Shown here: positions 1 through 9,520 of the stretch, piece after piece | Layout of the letters: each line of letters opens with the position of its first letter | How positions within the stretch are numbered: the stretch's first letter is position 1 | Source of the DNA: Mycolicibacterium flavescens | GTDB taxonomy: Bacteria; Actinomycetota; Actinomycetes; Mycobacteriales; Mycobacteriaceae | Reading direction: 5' to 3' | DNA: 64,000 bases | NCBI RefSeq assembly: GCF_001722335.1 | Contig: NZ_MIHA01000021.1 | Location: forward strand, 31,895-95,894 | Notes under the pieces: model-generated | What the model was told of the DNA's origin: nothing | What the model saw: only the letters and a program-made list of their open reading frames with translations | The model's database searches: none | Position numbers and translations under genes: made by a program

Positions 1-36
1 TCTCCGACGCACGCGATCTTCGCTGTGCAAATGTGG

Positions 37-429
37 CTACCCCAACGCCGGGCGCAGAGCCGGCCGATCAGCCTCGACCACCGGCTCGTCGAGGATCTGT
101 TCGACCCTCACGGTCGGCAGATCACGGATGGGCCCGATCGGAGTGGACGGTGACCCCGCACTCTCGGCCGGCGGAGCGACGCAGACATCTGACGCCGCGG
201 ACCACAGGCCGCCGCTTTTGAAGCAGCACCATTTCTGGTTCTCTTCCTCCTGGGCGATCGGTTCGCTCTCACTCCCGTCGATGCCGTGAAGCATTCGTGT
301 GCACGAGTCGTACTCCTCGATATCCCAAACCTGCTCGGCAGCCGCCACGGAGGGGAAGGTGACCGCGGCGGCCGCGACAGCGGCGAGAATCCACCCGGTG
401 CGGGCCAGGTCGTAGCGCTTTGTACTCAT
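37..429 (-). CDS. small secreted cysteine-containing protein
   Basis: A 130-residue protein. The ATG is preceded by a clear GGAGG about 6 nt upstream, which fixes the start. Residues 1-31 form a signal peptide: a basic start, an Ala/Val-rich core and an A-A-A junction before EQVWD. The mature part has four cysteines (C43, the pair C68-C69, and C83), compatible with two disulfides, then a Pro/Ser-rich tail. It is divergent from the KdpD-like kinase. I do not recognise the family; small secreted proteins of this kind are common in mycobacteria. Export is well supported, function unknown. Confidence 0.65.
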   Translation of the reverse strand: MSTKRYDLARTGWILAAVAAAAVTFPSVAAAEQVWDIEEYDSCTRMLHGIDGSESEPIAQEEENQKWCCFKSGGLWSAASDVCVAPPAESAGSPSTPIGPIRDLPTVRVEQILDEPVVEADRPALRPALG

Positions 430-594
430 ATCGTGTCCTCCAATCGACGGCTTCGATCGTGCGCTGTCGCCCGGCGATTCGTAATGCCGTCCGGGGCTAG
501 ATTCCGGCCCGCAGAACGGCAGAGTTTCCTGTCCGTCCGGCAACCCGACCAGCGATGGTTGAGCCGACCCAGGCTCAAAGGGAATGATGTGGGG

Positions 595-3087
595 ATGGGA
601 ATACTGGGACGCAAGACCGGGGACCTGCGCGTCTACCTCGGCGCGGCGCCCGGTGTCGGCAAAACCTACTCGATGCTCGCCGAGGCGCACCGCCGTCTCG
701 AGCGCGGCACCGACGTGGTCGCCGCGGTCGTCGACACGCACGGACGCCGCAAGGTCGGCCAGCAGCTGATGGGCATCGAGGTCATCCCGCCCCGCACCAC
801 GGTTCAGGATCGCACGCAATACCAGGAGATCGACGTACCCGCGATCATGCAGCGCCGCCCCAAGGTCGTGCTCGTCGACGACTTCGCGCACACCAACGCC
901 CCGGGCAGCAAGAACAAGAAGCGCTGGCAGGACGTCGAGGAACTCCTCAACGCCGGCATCACCGTGATCACCACGGTCAACATCCAGAACCTGGAGAGCG
1001 TTTCCGAACTGGCCTTCCAGATCACCGGCGTCGAAGAACCCGATCGCATCCCCGACGAAGTGGTACGCGCGGCCGACCAGATCGAGCTGGTCGACATCAC
1101 CCCGGAAGCGTTGCGGCGCAGACTCGCTCACGGCAACGTCTACCCGCCCGAACGCATCGACGCCGCGCTGTCCAACTACTTCCGCGCCGAAAACCTCACC
1201 GCGCTGAGGCAATTGACGCTGCTGTGGTTGGCCGACCAGGTCGACGCCGCGCTGGCCAAGTACCGCTCCGACAAGAAGATCAGCGAACGGTGGGGCCCGC
1301 GCGAACGCGTCGTCGTCGGCGTCACCGGCGGCCCCGAATCCGAAGTGCTGGTGCGACGGGCGTCGCGGATCGCCTCCCGCACCGGTGCCGACCTGCGTGT
1401 CGTCTACGTCGTCGACGGCGGTGGTCTCACCGCGATCTCCGACCAGCAGAAGAAGACGCTGCGCGATCTGGCGGCCAGCCTGGGCGCCACCATGCACACC
1501 GTCGTCGGCGACGACGTCGCCTCGTCGCTGATCGCCTACGCCCGCGACGTGAACGCCACGCAGTTGGTCGTCGGAACCTCACGGCGATCGCGGCTGTCGC
1601 GGATGTTCGAGGAGGGCATCAGCGAAGCCGTGGTGCAGCAGTCCGGCGGTCTCGACGTCCACATGGTCACCCACGACCAGGCCGCCGGTGGTTTCTCGTG
1701 GTCCCTGCGCTCGCCCCGTCAGCGTCGAATCACGTCATGGCTTGCCGCGGTTGCGATTCCGGCCGCTGCGGGTGGGCTGTCCCTGCTGCTGCCGGATGAC
1801 TTCTTGCGCGTCGGCGGCTCGGGTGCGCTGTTCTTCGTCGGGGTGCTGTGCACCGCAGTCCTCGGTGGGCTCGGGCCCGCGCTGCTGGCCGCGGTGCTGT
1901 CCGCCGCGCTGATCACCTACTTCCTGGTGGCGCCGACGAACGCGTTCGCGATCCACGACACCGCCAGCGCCGTCGGGTCGGCGGTGCTGCTGCTCGTCGC
2001 CCTCGGCTTCGCCGCGCTCGTCGACCGCGCCTCCTACCGGGTCCGCGAAGCGCGCCAGGCCACCGGGGAAGCGGCGCTGCTGGCGATGTTCGCCGACGGT
2101 GTCCTGCAGGACGGCGACCTCGACCAGCTGCTGGAACGGGTCCGCGAAACCTACAACCAGCGCGCGGTGAGCCTGGTCCGCAGCCAGACCGGCGACATCG
2201 TCGCCTACGCCGGCTCGGACCCCTGCGCGGAGGTCGGTGACGCCGACACCCCGGTGGAGATCGGCGACGACGAGTACTGGCTGCTGCTGTCCGGGCCGCC
2301 GCTGACCACACGCGACCGCCGCGTCCTCAGCGGCGTCGGACGCCAGGCCGTCAACCTGGTCAAGCAGCGCGAGTTGGTCGAAGCCGGCAGGGCCAAGGTC
2401 GCCGGGCAGTCGGAGAAGCTGCGGCAGGAGCTGCTCACGGCGGTCAGCCACGACCTGCGCTCACCGCTGGCGGCCGCCAAGGTGGCGATGTCGCGCATCC
2501 GCAACAGCGACGTCGACGCCTCCGCGGAACTGCTGGCCACGGTCGAGGAGTCGGTCGATCAGCTGACCTCGCTGGTGGCCAACCTGCTGGACTCCGCACG
2601 CCTGGCCGCCGGGGCGGTCCGCGCGGAGATGTGTCGTGTCGAGCTCGAACCCGTCGTCCAGCGCGCGCTGCTCGGAATCGGCGGCGAGTCAGACGAATTC
2701 GCCCGACCGGGCAGCGAGCGGGTCAAGGTCGAGATCGACTGCGACGCGGTGCTGGCCGACAGCGAACTGCTCGAGCGCGTGATGGCCAACCTGATCGACA
2801 ACTCACTGCGCTACGCCGAGGGAAGCCTGGTGCGGGTGACCGCGGGGCAGGTCGGTCAGCGGGTGCTCATCGCGGTCGTCGACGAGGGGCCGGGCATCCC
2901 GCGGGGCAGCGAGCAGCAGGTGTTCGCCGCGTTCCAGCGGCTCAGCGACGACGACACGATCGGACTCGGTCTCGGACTGTCGGTCGCCTCGGGTTTCGTC
3001 GAGGCGATGGGCGGCACGATCTCGGCCTCCGACACCCCGGGCGGCGGGCTGACCGTCGAGATCGACCTGCAGGCACCGCCCACCTGA
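595..3087 (+). CDS. KdpD-like osmosensitive K+ sensor histidine kinase, orphan
   Basis: An 830-residue membrane sensor kinase with the KdpD layout. The N-terminal KdpD domain has P-loop GAAPGVGKT (16-24) and a DDFAHTNAPG motif (usually DELAHT). Next come a universal-stress-protein domain (about 236-360), a DUF4118-type four-helix membrane block (about 380-480), a GAF-like stretch, an H-box (SHDLRSPL, His about 620), an N-box (NLIDNSLRYAE) and a G1 box (DEGPGIP). KdpD normally phosphorylates KdpE to switch on the KdpFABC potassium pump, but neither kdpE nor kdpFABC lies beside it here. The start could also be GTG at 589, which is closer to an AAAGGGA ribosome site. Family sure; partner unknown. 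Confidence 0.85.
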   Translation: MGILGRKTGDLRVYLGAAPGVGKTYSMLAEAHRRLERGTDVVAAVVDTHGRRKVGQQLMGIEVIPPRTTVQDRTQYQEIDVPAIMQRRPKVVLVDDFAHTNAPGSKNKKRWQDVEELLNAGITVITTVNIQNLESVSELAFQITGVEEPDRIPDEVVRAADQIELVDITPEALRRRLAHGNVYPPERIDAALSNYFRAENLTALRQLTLLWLADQVDAALAKYRSDKKISERWGPRERVVVGVTGGPESEVLVRRASRIASRTGADLRVVYVVDGGGLTAISDQQKKTLRDLAASLGATMHTVVGDDVASSLIAYARDVNATQLVVGTSRRSRLSRMFEEGISEAVVQQSGGLDVHMVTHDQAAGGFSWSLRSPRQRRITSWLAAVAIPAAAGGLSLLLPDDFLRVGGSGALFFVGVLCTAVLGGLGPALLAAVLSAALITYFLVAPTNAFAIHDTASAVGSAVLLLVALGFAALVDRASYRVREARQATGEAALLAMFADGVLQDGDLDQLLERVRETYNQRAVSLVRSQTGDIVAYAGSDPCAEVGDADTPVEIGDDEYWLLLSGPPLTTRDRRVLSGVGRQAVNLVKQRELVEAGRAKVAGQSEKLRQELLTAVSHDLRSPLAAAKVAMSRIRNSDVDASAELLATVEESVDQLTSLVANLLDSARLAAGAVRAEMCRVELEPVVQRALLGIGGESDEFARPGSERVKVEIDCDAVLADSELLERVMANLIDNSLRYAEGSLVRVTAGQVGQRVLIAVVDEGPGIPRGSEQQVFAAFQRLSDDDTIGLGLGLSVASGFVEAMGGTISASDTPGGGLTVEIDLQAPPT

Positions 3088-3149
3088 GCCGAATTGACGG
3101 CGCCGTGAAAACCCGGGTGGGCGCGGGGGCGGTCGGGCAAACTGACCGG

Positions 3150-3821
3150 ATGAGCATCGCGACCGTCGTGACCACCACCCTGGTGCCGTTCGCCTCGGTG
3201 GTGTCCACGGCGACCGTCGCGATCTGGACCAAGCGCCTGGACACCAGAAGCAAACGCGAAGAACGCATGCACGCTTTGGTCCTCGACTACGAGAGACGAG
3301 CGGGCGAGGACAAGAAGGCCGCGTTGAAGACGTTGATCTCCGCGACCCTGCACGTCAAGCGCGGCGCAGAACTGCGCGCCGGGGCCGAAGTCACCGAGGA
3401 AACCACCGCCCAACGACGGATCGACGCCCTGCGAGAGTTGTACGAATTCCGCGCGCGGCTCGGCCTGGACGACGGCATCGCCGAGCTGATGATCTACGCC
3501 TCAGCACCCGTGCGTGAGCTCACCGACCTGGTGCTCGACGAGTGGGACCGCCAGTTCCGCGAGCACGGCTACTCGATGACCCAGCTGGACGCCTGCAAAC
3601 GGCAACTCCTCAAGACCGCCGCCGAGACCCCGGCCGACGATTCGGCGATCCTCAGCGGCGAGGAGAAGTGGTGCGCGCTCAAAGAGGAAGAACACCTGTG
3701 GCTCAAGCGACTTGGTGACGGGTCGGACCTCGACGTCGATGCACTGCTGGACCTGTGCAACCGGGTCCTGAAGGCCGCCCACATGGACCTGCGCGGCGGC
3801 TACGGGATCGCGACCGAGTAG
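3150..3821 (+). CDS. hypothetical membrane-anchored protein
   Basis: A 223-residue protein I do not recognise. Residues 1-25 are a hydrophobic segment rich in Thr/Val/Ala that could be a single membrane anchor. It is followed by a charged helical body rich in Lys, Arg, Glu and Leu (about 30-210), probably cytoplasmic and partly coiled. It lies 62 bp downstream of the KdpD-like kinase on the same strand, so co-transcription is possible. It ends directly against the convergent ndh stop. No catalytic motif was seen. Confidence 0.6.
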   Translation: MSIATVVTTTLVPFASVVSTATVAIWTKRLDTRSKREERMHALVLDYERRAGEDKKAALKTLISATLHVKRGAELRAGAEVTEETTAQRRIDALRELYEFRARLGLDDGIAELMIYASAPVRELTDLVLDEWDRQFREHGYSMTQLDACKRQLLKTAAETPADDSAILSGEEKWCALKEEEHLWLKRLGDGSDLDVDALLDLCNRVLKAAHMDLRGGYGIATE

Positions 3822-5171
3822 TCAGCGGTACTCCGGCGGCGCGGGCTCGGGCAGATCCCACGTGGAGTAGGTGTAGCGCTGTTCGGGCCGGTCGGCCGCG
3901 CCGAGCATGAACGCCCGGTGGTAGCGGCCGGCACGCGCTATCGAGGCCAGCCAGGTGACGACGGTGCTGATGCGGTTGCTCACCCCGGTCAGGAACGCGA
4001 TGTGGATCAGCCCCCACGCCGCCCACCCCAGATACCCAGACAGCCGGATCGGGCCGACCTGCAGCAGCGCGTTGCCGTGGGATATGTAGGCCGCCGAGCC
4101 GAGATCGCGGTAGCGGTACGGCCGTCGCGGCTGCCCGGCCAGATCGCGGCGGATACAGGCGGCCGCGTGCAGGCCGCCCTGCATGGCGTTCTCGGCGACA
4201 CCCGGGAGCCGGTCCCGCCCGACCAGGTCGCCGATGACGAAGATCTCGGGGTGCCCGGGGACGGTGAGGTCCGGCTCGACCTGGATGCGCCCGCCGCGGT
4301 CGGTCGACGCGCCCAGCACCTCGGCCACGTGACGCGCGAACGGGACGGCTTCCACGCCGGCCGTCCACAGCACCGTCCGGGTCTCGAACTGCTGTTGGGC
4401 CCCGCCCTGCTTGGCGGTGACCGTGACGCCGTCGCGGCGCACATCGGTGACGTGCACACCGAAATGCATCTCGACACCCAGTTCGGTCAACTTCTCGCCG
4501 GCCTTCGCCGAGAGGTCGGGCGCGAAGCTCTTCAGCACCCGGTCGCCGCCGTCGAACAACAGCACCCGCGCCTCTTCCGGCTGGATGCTGTGGAACTCAT
4601 TGTTCAGCGTGAGGGTGGCGACTTCGCGGATCTGCCCGGCCAATTCGACCCCGGTGGGCCCGCCGCCGGCGACCGCGAAGGTCAGCCAGCTCGTGCGTTC
4701 CGGACCCGGCGGCAGGGTCTCGGCGATCTCGAACGCGGTGAAGATGCGCTGCCGGATCTCGAGCGCGTCGTCGAGCGTCTTCATCCCCGGCGCCCAGTGC
4801 GCGAACTCCTCGTGACCCAGATACGACTGCCGCATGCCCGCCGCCAGTACCAGGACGTCGTAGTCAACGACGAACGTGGTCTCGTCGGGGCGCAGCACGG
4901 TGACGGTCCGGGCGTCCGGGTCCAGTTCGTTCGCCTCTCCGAGCAGCGTTCTGATGTTGGAGTGGCGGGCGAACTCTTCGCGCAACGGACGGCTGATGTG
5001 TCCGATGCTGAGCTTGCCGGTCGCGCACTGGTAGAGCAGCGGCTGGAACAGGTGCTCTGCGGACCGGTCGAGCAGCGTGACGTCGACGTCGACCTTCGCC
5101 AGTCGGCGCGCGCAGAACAGGCCGCCGAATCCTCCGCCGATGATCAGTACTTTGCGTCGTTGCGAGCTCAT
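3822..5171 (-). CDS. ndh: type II NADH dehydrogenase
   Basis: A 449-residue single-subunit, non-proton-pumping NADH:menaquinone oxidoreductase of the inner membrane face. An FAD-binding Rossmann motif GGGFGGLFCARRL lies at the N-terminus, an NADH-binding GGGPTGVELAGQI near residue 170, and the FAD-contacting FVIGDLVG near 305. The last 80 residues carry the hydrophobic/amphipathic segment that anchors NDH-2 to the membrane. Length fits mycobacterial Ndh (about 450-470). A GTG lies in frame 3 nt upstream (5174); the ATG is preferred because GGTGAGG sits just before it. It is convergent with the hypothetical gene on the left. Confidence 0.9.
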   Translation of the reverse strand: MSSQRRKVLIIGGGFGGLFCARRLAKVDVDVTLLDRSAEHLFQPLLYQCATGKLSIGHISRPLREEFARHSNIRTLLGEANELDPDARTVTVLRPDETTFVVDYDVLVLAAGMRQSYLGHEEFAHWAPGMKTLDDALEIRQRIFTAFEIAETLPPGPERTSWLTFAVAGGGPTGVELAGQIREVATLTLNNEFHSIQPEEARVLLFDGGDRVLKSFAPDLSAKAGEKLTELGVEMHFGVHVTDVRRDGVTVTAKQGGAQQQFETRTVLWTAGVEAVPFARHVAEVLGASTDRGGRIQVEPDLTVPGHPEIFVIGDLVGRDRLPGVAENAMQGGLHAAACIRRDLAGQPRRPYRYRDLGSAAYISHGNALLQVGPIRLSGYLGWAAWGLIHIAFLTGVSNRISTVVTWLASIARAGRYHRAFMLGAADRPEQRYTYSTWDLPEPAPPEYR

Positions 5172-5242
5172 CACCTCACCGTATTACCCGCTGCGCTGTT
5201 CGCGAAGCATGGCTGAGGGTGGCTACGAAGCGGTCCGCACCA

Positions 5243-5272
5243 TGTAGACCCGCGCGTCTGCGCGGGTCTACA
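5243..5272 (-). terminator. hairpin downstream of the GjpA-like gene
   Basis: A perfect 13-bp stem (TGTAGACCCGCGC with its complement) closes a GTCT loop, 12 bp past the stop of the GjpA-like gene. There is no U-tract, as is usual in mycobacteria. It probably separates that gene from ndh, which reads the same way. Confidence 0.6.
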
Positions 5273-5284
5273 CGGTGACCTCAA

Positions 5285-6745
5285 TTACTCCTCGCCGCTT
5301 GGCGTTCCGGGATCGTCCTTCGGCGAATCGCCGAGGTTGCCGTTCTGCGTGGCGCCTTCACCGCCGTCCGGCGCAGCGATGTTCTCGGTCGAAGGCGTCT
5401 GCGGACCGACTCCACCGCCGGAGTTGGCATCGGGCGATCCGGTGCCCTTCTGATTCTTCGACGGTGTGAAGTTGGGCGATGACCGCACGACGTTCTGCGT
5501 CGGCGCCGGACCTGTCTGTTCGCCGGAATTCGCCTGTGCCGCAGGGGGTGTCAGATTCTTCGACGGTTCCTGGCCCGAGGCGGTCGGCGTCGTCGCCGGC
5601 GCGGAATCAAGCTGCCCCTGGTCGTCGTCGCGCACCGTCACGGTGAGCGTCCGCCCGTTCGGGATGGAAGTGATCGAGTTCTCCGCGGATGTGTCGTTCC
5701 CGAGGTTCTCGCCGCCCGTTGTCTGGAACGTCTCAGCTTCCTGAGGTTGCACAGCGCCACGGATCACGGCATTGATCTGTTGGGTGACCGCCCACGCGCT
5801 GTTGCGCAGGTTCTCCACGAGCGCATCCGCTCCACCGAATGGCGCGGGCAGCGCATCGCGCAACCCGTACAGCGCCGGGTCGGCCACCCACAGCGGGCCG
5901 TCGACGATGTTCTCGATGATGTCCAGCGCCTGGTCGGTGTCGCCTTGCGCGACCGCGGCCGCCAACTGGAGGACACCGATGGGTGTCAGCACAGCCGACT
6001 GCGCCAACCGCAGCCCCGTCGCGACGACACCCTGGGCGATGCGGGCGAATCCGTCGATCGGCCCACCCACCGGGGCGTAGGGAACCGGGCCCGGCTGCTG
6101 CGCGGCCAACAGTGTGCCGTCGATGAAGTTCTGCAGCACCCCAGCCGGATCCGCGATCGCGGCGTTGATCTCCTCGGTGGCCAGCCAGATCTGGTTGCGG
6201 AAGTTCTCGATCGCGCCGCCCGGGCCGCCCAACGGTGCGGGCAGGGCGTCGCGCAGTCCGTAGAACGCGGGGTCGACCGCCCACAGCGGGCCGTCGACGA
6301 TGTTCTCGATCGCGGCGAGCATCCTGGCGGTGTCGCCCTCGATGAACGCGCTGGCCACCTCGAAGAAGCCCAACGGTGTCAGGATGAATGCGGAGCCCAC
6401 GCGTAGGCCGGTGGCGGTGAATCCCTGGCCGATTCGTGACAGACCGTCGAGCGGTCCGTCCGTCGGTGTGTAGGGCACCGGACTGGAGGCCGAGAAGGCC
6501 GCCAACGTGCCCTCGATGAATTCGCGCAGTGCGTCGACAGGGTCCGCGCCTTGCAGCAATGCAAAGGCCTGGGCGCTGTCGATCGGAACACTGGTGGACC
6601 CCACGTCCGCGCGCAGGCTCACCTCCGGTGAGCGACTCGCCTCGTAGGAGTCCTCTGGTAGCGGTGCGATTCCGCTTGCGCCGATCACTCCGGCCCCGAT
6701 GAGGGCAACCCCCGCGGTCACGCACGACTTGGTAGTGGCTTTCAT
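5285..6745 (-). CDS. secreted two-repeat protein, GjpA-like
   Basis: A 486-residue exported protein. The second ATG is chosen because GGAGG lies 6 nt before it; the ATG two codons upstream touches that site. Residues 1-30 are a signal peptide. The central part is a tandem duplication of about 131 residues: each copy runs from FI(E/D)GTL through PVPY, a GPxDG..RI segment, an LTP segment, the nearly identical IVDGPLW..DPA.YGLRDALPAP, and a helix with WxxTxxIN. The C-terminal 150 residues are low-complexity (Ser, Pro, Gly, Asn, Thr). The family is often named for the porin GjpA in mycobacterial annotation; pore function is not shown by this sequence. The N-terminus resembles the 11-mer repeat protein at 16928. 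Confidence 0.7.
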   Translation of the reverse strand: MKATTKSCVTAGVALIGAGVIGASGIAPLPEDSYEASRSPEVSLRADVGSTSVPIDSAQAFALLQGADPVDALREFIEGTLAAFSASSPVPYTPTDGPLDGLSRIGQGFTATGLRVGSAFILTPLGFFEVASAFIEGDTARMLAAIENIVDGPLWAVDPAFYGLRDALPAPLGGPGGAIENFRNQIWLATEEINAAIADPAGVLQNFIDGTLLAAQQPGPVPYAPVGGPIDGFARIAQGVVATGLRLAQSAVLTPIGVLQLAAAVAQGDTDQALDIIENIVDGPLWVADPALYGLRDALPAPFGGADALVENLRNSAWAVTQQINAVIRGAVQPQEAETFQTTGGENLGNDTSAENSITSIPNGRTLTVTVRDDDQGQLDSAPATTPTASGQEPSKNLTPPAAQANSGEQTGPAPTQNVVRSSPNFTPSKNQKGTGSPDANSGGGVGPQTPSTENIAAPDGGEGATQNGNLGDSPKDDPGTPSGEE

Positions 6746-7380
6746 GTACATCCTCCCCGAAAGTTTTCCTAGCCAGCCAGCAATCTACGCCTATGACAAA
6801 AAGATTGAAAGAGGTAAGACTCAGCATCTTTATGGCGAAGAGCCCCGCAAGGCTTGCGGTGGACTCCACGTCGGTAGCGAGCCGACTGGGCGGCCCTGAA
6901 CTCGGCGCCTTCGCGGTGAATCCGACAGACGGTTGAAAACACCTCTGAAATGCGATTTGGACGCGGGCCACGGTCGTCATGTCGGCTGTGGCGGCGCTGA
7001 AACGCAGCGGACCGGTCGGCTCCGACTCTTGCCAAGGCCTGTCGAAACCGCGGCCGCAGTGCTTGATGTGCAAACTGGACCCGACGAGCTGCGACGACAC
7101 ACCTCCTAGGTCCGGCAAACTGTTGTCATGATCTTGATCTACCTGCTGTGACCCGCGCGTTTGCATCAGTGGTAAACGGGTGACGAGCGTCCTCCGCCTG
7201 CCGCCCGGGCGGAGTGCTCCTCGGCCGAGTTGTTAGCTGGATCGCCGCCCCAGGCGGCCCGGAAGCACCGCAGACCGGGGCCGACGCAGGTGTCGGCGCC
7301 GGCTTCGTAAACCTCACCGCAACATCGGCGCAACACCGCGTCGGTAGCTTCGGCCGGACCGAACTACCGGAGGTCATGTG
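6746..7380. other. 635-bp gene-free upstream region
   Basis: No credible coding frame was seen. The left end is AT-richer than the surroundings. On the minus strand a -10-like TAGATT (6787-6782) lies 17 bp after TTTCAA, about 40 bp before the GjpA-like start, a weak promoter candidate. The right end supplies the GGAGG site of the acetamidase gene. Confidence 0.4.
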
Positions 7381-8733
7381 ATGAGTGAGTCGTTCGCGCG
7401 CGACGCCGCCGAGACGATCAGCAGAGGAATCGGCCGACGCGACTTCGTCCGGGCCGTTGCCGCGGTCGGCGCGGGGGCCGGCATCGCCACCACCCTCGGC
7501 GCCTGCACAACCAAGGACACCCCGCAGGCCGCCGGAGCGACAACGGATTTCGACGTTCTGCAGCCCGGTCAGGGGGAGATCACCGGGGACCACTATCTGC
7601 AGTCGGATCCCGACCAGGTGCTGTGGGGCTACGTGCCCACCGTGCACGCCGCGGCGGTGATGCGGATGAAATCCGGGCAGACGGTCACCATCGACACGGT
7701 CTCGCACGAGGGGATCCTCGAAGACCAGGGACGCAACCCCGTCGAGTACTTCGCCGCCGAGGGCGTCGACGAGGGCGACGTGCTACAGGACGCGATCGCC
7801 GTGGCCGCCGATTACCGTCGCACGCACCGCAACTTCGACAAGGACGGTCCGCACGTGGTGACCGGGCCGGTCTTCGTCGAAGGCGCCCAGCCCGGAGATG
7901 TCCTGAAAATTGAGACACTGCAGGCGATCCCGCGCGTCCCGTACGGTGTGGTCTCGAGCCGCCACGGCAAAGGAGCGCTGGGGTGCAAGGCCGACGGCAC
8001 CCCGCCCGCGGGTATCACGCTCGACGAGGTCATGCCGCCCGTCGCCACCGACGGCAGACCCAGCGCGAACCCGACGCAGTACGGCAACGTCTCCACGTTC
8101 ACCGCCGTCGAGGACGGCCACGGCGTGATGTCCTACGGCGACGCGCGGGTGCGGTTCCCGCTCGCGCCGTTCATGGGCATGATGGGCGTCGCGTACTCGC
8201 AGGACCGCGAAATGACTGCGGCGTCGGCGAACTCGATCCCGCCGACACTCGGCGGGGGCAACATCGACATCCGCCTACTCGGCGAGGGCTCGACGCTGTA
8301 TCTGCCGGTCTTCGCCGAAGGCGCGCTGTTCTACGTCGGCGATCCGCACATGGCGATGGGCGACGGCGAGGCCGCACTGACCGCGATGGAGGGGTCGCTG
8401 CGCGGCACGTACCGGCTGACCGTGTGCAAGCCGGGATCCGGGGACGCGCCGTCGGTGGCCTACGCCTACCCGTTCGCCGAGACCGGTGACGCCTGGGTGC
8501 CGATCGGGCTGTCGGATCCGGACGGTTCGATCGGGGAACAGGGCAGCGATCTGGGGATCGCGATGCGACGGGCCGTCGTCAACGCGCTGGACTTCCTCGA
8601 GACCGATCAGGGCATGGACCGGGCGACCGCCTACGCGTATCTGTCGGCCACCTCGAACTTCACGATCTCGCAGGTCGTCGACCGCACGGTCGGGGTGCAC
8701 GGCCAGATCTTCAAGTCTCACTTCGCGGCCTGA
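7381..8733 (+). CDS. Tat-exported acetamidase/formamidase-family lipoprotein
   Basis: A 450-residue FmdA/AmdA-family protein; family members hydrolyse acetamide or formamide to ammonia and the acid. Start chosen at ATG 7381, 7 nt after GGAGG (GTG 7378 is the alternative). The N-terminus has a twin-arginine signal (GRRDFV, residues 20-25), an Ala/Gly-rich core, then lipobox LGAC near 42, so the enzyme should fold in the cytosol and be lipid-anchored outside. The body has family features such as WGYVPTVHAA, TIDTVSHEG and GPVFVEGAQPGD. Most characterised members are cytosolic, so surface location is unusual. It converges on the Ehu-type importer with 1 bp between stops. Confidence 0.8.
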   Translation: MSESFARDAAETISRGIGRRDFVRAVAAVGAGAGIATTLGACTTKDTPQAAGATTDFDVLQPGQGEITGDHYLQSDPDQVLWGYVPTVHAAAVMRMKSGQTVTIDTVSHEGILEDQGRNPVEYFAAEGVDEGDVLQDAIAVAADYRRTHRNFDKDGPHVVTGPVFVEGAQPGDVLKIETLQAIPRVPYGVVSSRHGKGALGCKADGTPPAGITLDEVMPPVATDGRPSANPTQYGNVSTFTAVEDGHGVMSYGDARVRFPLAPFMGMMGVAYSQDREMTAASANSIPPTLGGGNIDIRLLGEGSTLYLPVFAEGALFYVGDPHMAMGDGEAALTAMEGSLRGTYRLTVCKPGSGDAPSVAYAYPFAETGDAWVPIGLSDPDGSIGEQGSDLGIAMRRAVVNALDFLETDQGMDRATAYAYLSATSNFTISQVVDRTVGVHGQIFKSHFAA

Positions 8734-8734
8734 G

Positions 8735-9520
8735 CTATCCGAGGGCCAGCACGGCGCGCAGGAACTCGCGGGTGCGTTCGTGCTCGGGCGCGGTGAAGAT
8801 CTTCTCGGGCGGGCCGTGCTCGATTACCGTGCCCGCGTTGAGCATCATGACGCGGTCGGAGACGTCGCGGGCGAAGCTCATCTCGTGGGTGACGCACAGG
8901 AACGTGATGTCGGTGGTGCTCGCGATGTCCTTCAGCAGCGCGAGCACATCGGCCACCAGTTCGGGGTCCAGCGCCGAAGTCACCTCGTCGAGCAGCAGCA
9001 CGTCGGGTTGCATCGCCAGGGCGCGCGCGATCGCGACCCGCTGCTGCTGGCCACCCGACAACTGCGACGGGTGGCTGTCGGCCCTGTCGGCCAGACCCAC
9101 CAGCGCCAGCAGGTCGTCGGCCCGGCTTTCGGCTTCCCCGCGGGACAGCCCCAGCGAATGGATCGGCGCCTCGGTGATGTTGCGTCGCACCCGCATGTTG
9201 GGAAACAGGTTGAACTGCTGGAACACCATCCCGACCCGCTTACGCAGCCGCCGCTGGTGTTTCTCGTCGGCGGGCACCTCGCGGCCGCGGCGCGTCATGT
9301 GGCTCAGGCACTCCCCGCCGATGTAGATGCGGCCCGCGCTGACCTGCTCGAGCGTCATCAGCAGCCGCAGGATCGTCGTCTTGCCGCAGCCGCTGGGCCC
9401 GATGAGCGTGACGAATTCCCCTGGTGCGACGCTGAAGTCAAGGCAGTCGAGCACCACGTCGTCACCGAAGCGCTTGACCACCTGGTCGAACCGGATCATC
9501 TCAGTGGGCGTATCGGACAC
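8735..9520 (-). CDS. ehuA: ABC transporter ATP-binding protein, ectoine/amino acid type
   Basis: A 261-residue ATPase of the polar amino acid uptake family. It has Walker A GPSGCGKTT, a Q-loop FQQFNLFPN, signature LSGGQQQRVAIARAL, Walker B LLLDEVTSALDP and H-loop THE. Start taken at GTG 9520, overlapping the permease stop by 20 nt with GGAG upstream; this gives normal length, and longer readings add non-conserved residues. It is last in the order SBP-permease-permease-ATPase, matching ehuBCDA of actinobacteria. The substrate (ectoine/hydroxyectoine or another polar amino acid) is inferred from the binding protein. Confidence 0.8.
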   Translation of the reverse strand: MSDTPTEMIRFDQVVKRFGDDVVLDCLDFSVAPGEFVTLIGPSGCGKTTILRLLMTLEQVSAGRIYIGGECLSHMTRRGREVPADEKHQRRLRKRVGMVFQQFNLFPNMRVRRNITEAPIHSLGLSRGEAESRADDLLALVGLADRADSHPSQLSGGQQQRVAIARALAMQPDVLLLDEVTSALDPELVADVLALLKDIASTTDITFLCVTHEMSFARDVSDRVMMLNAGTVIEHGPPEKIFTAPEHERTREFLRAVLALG

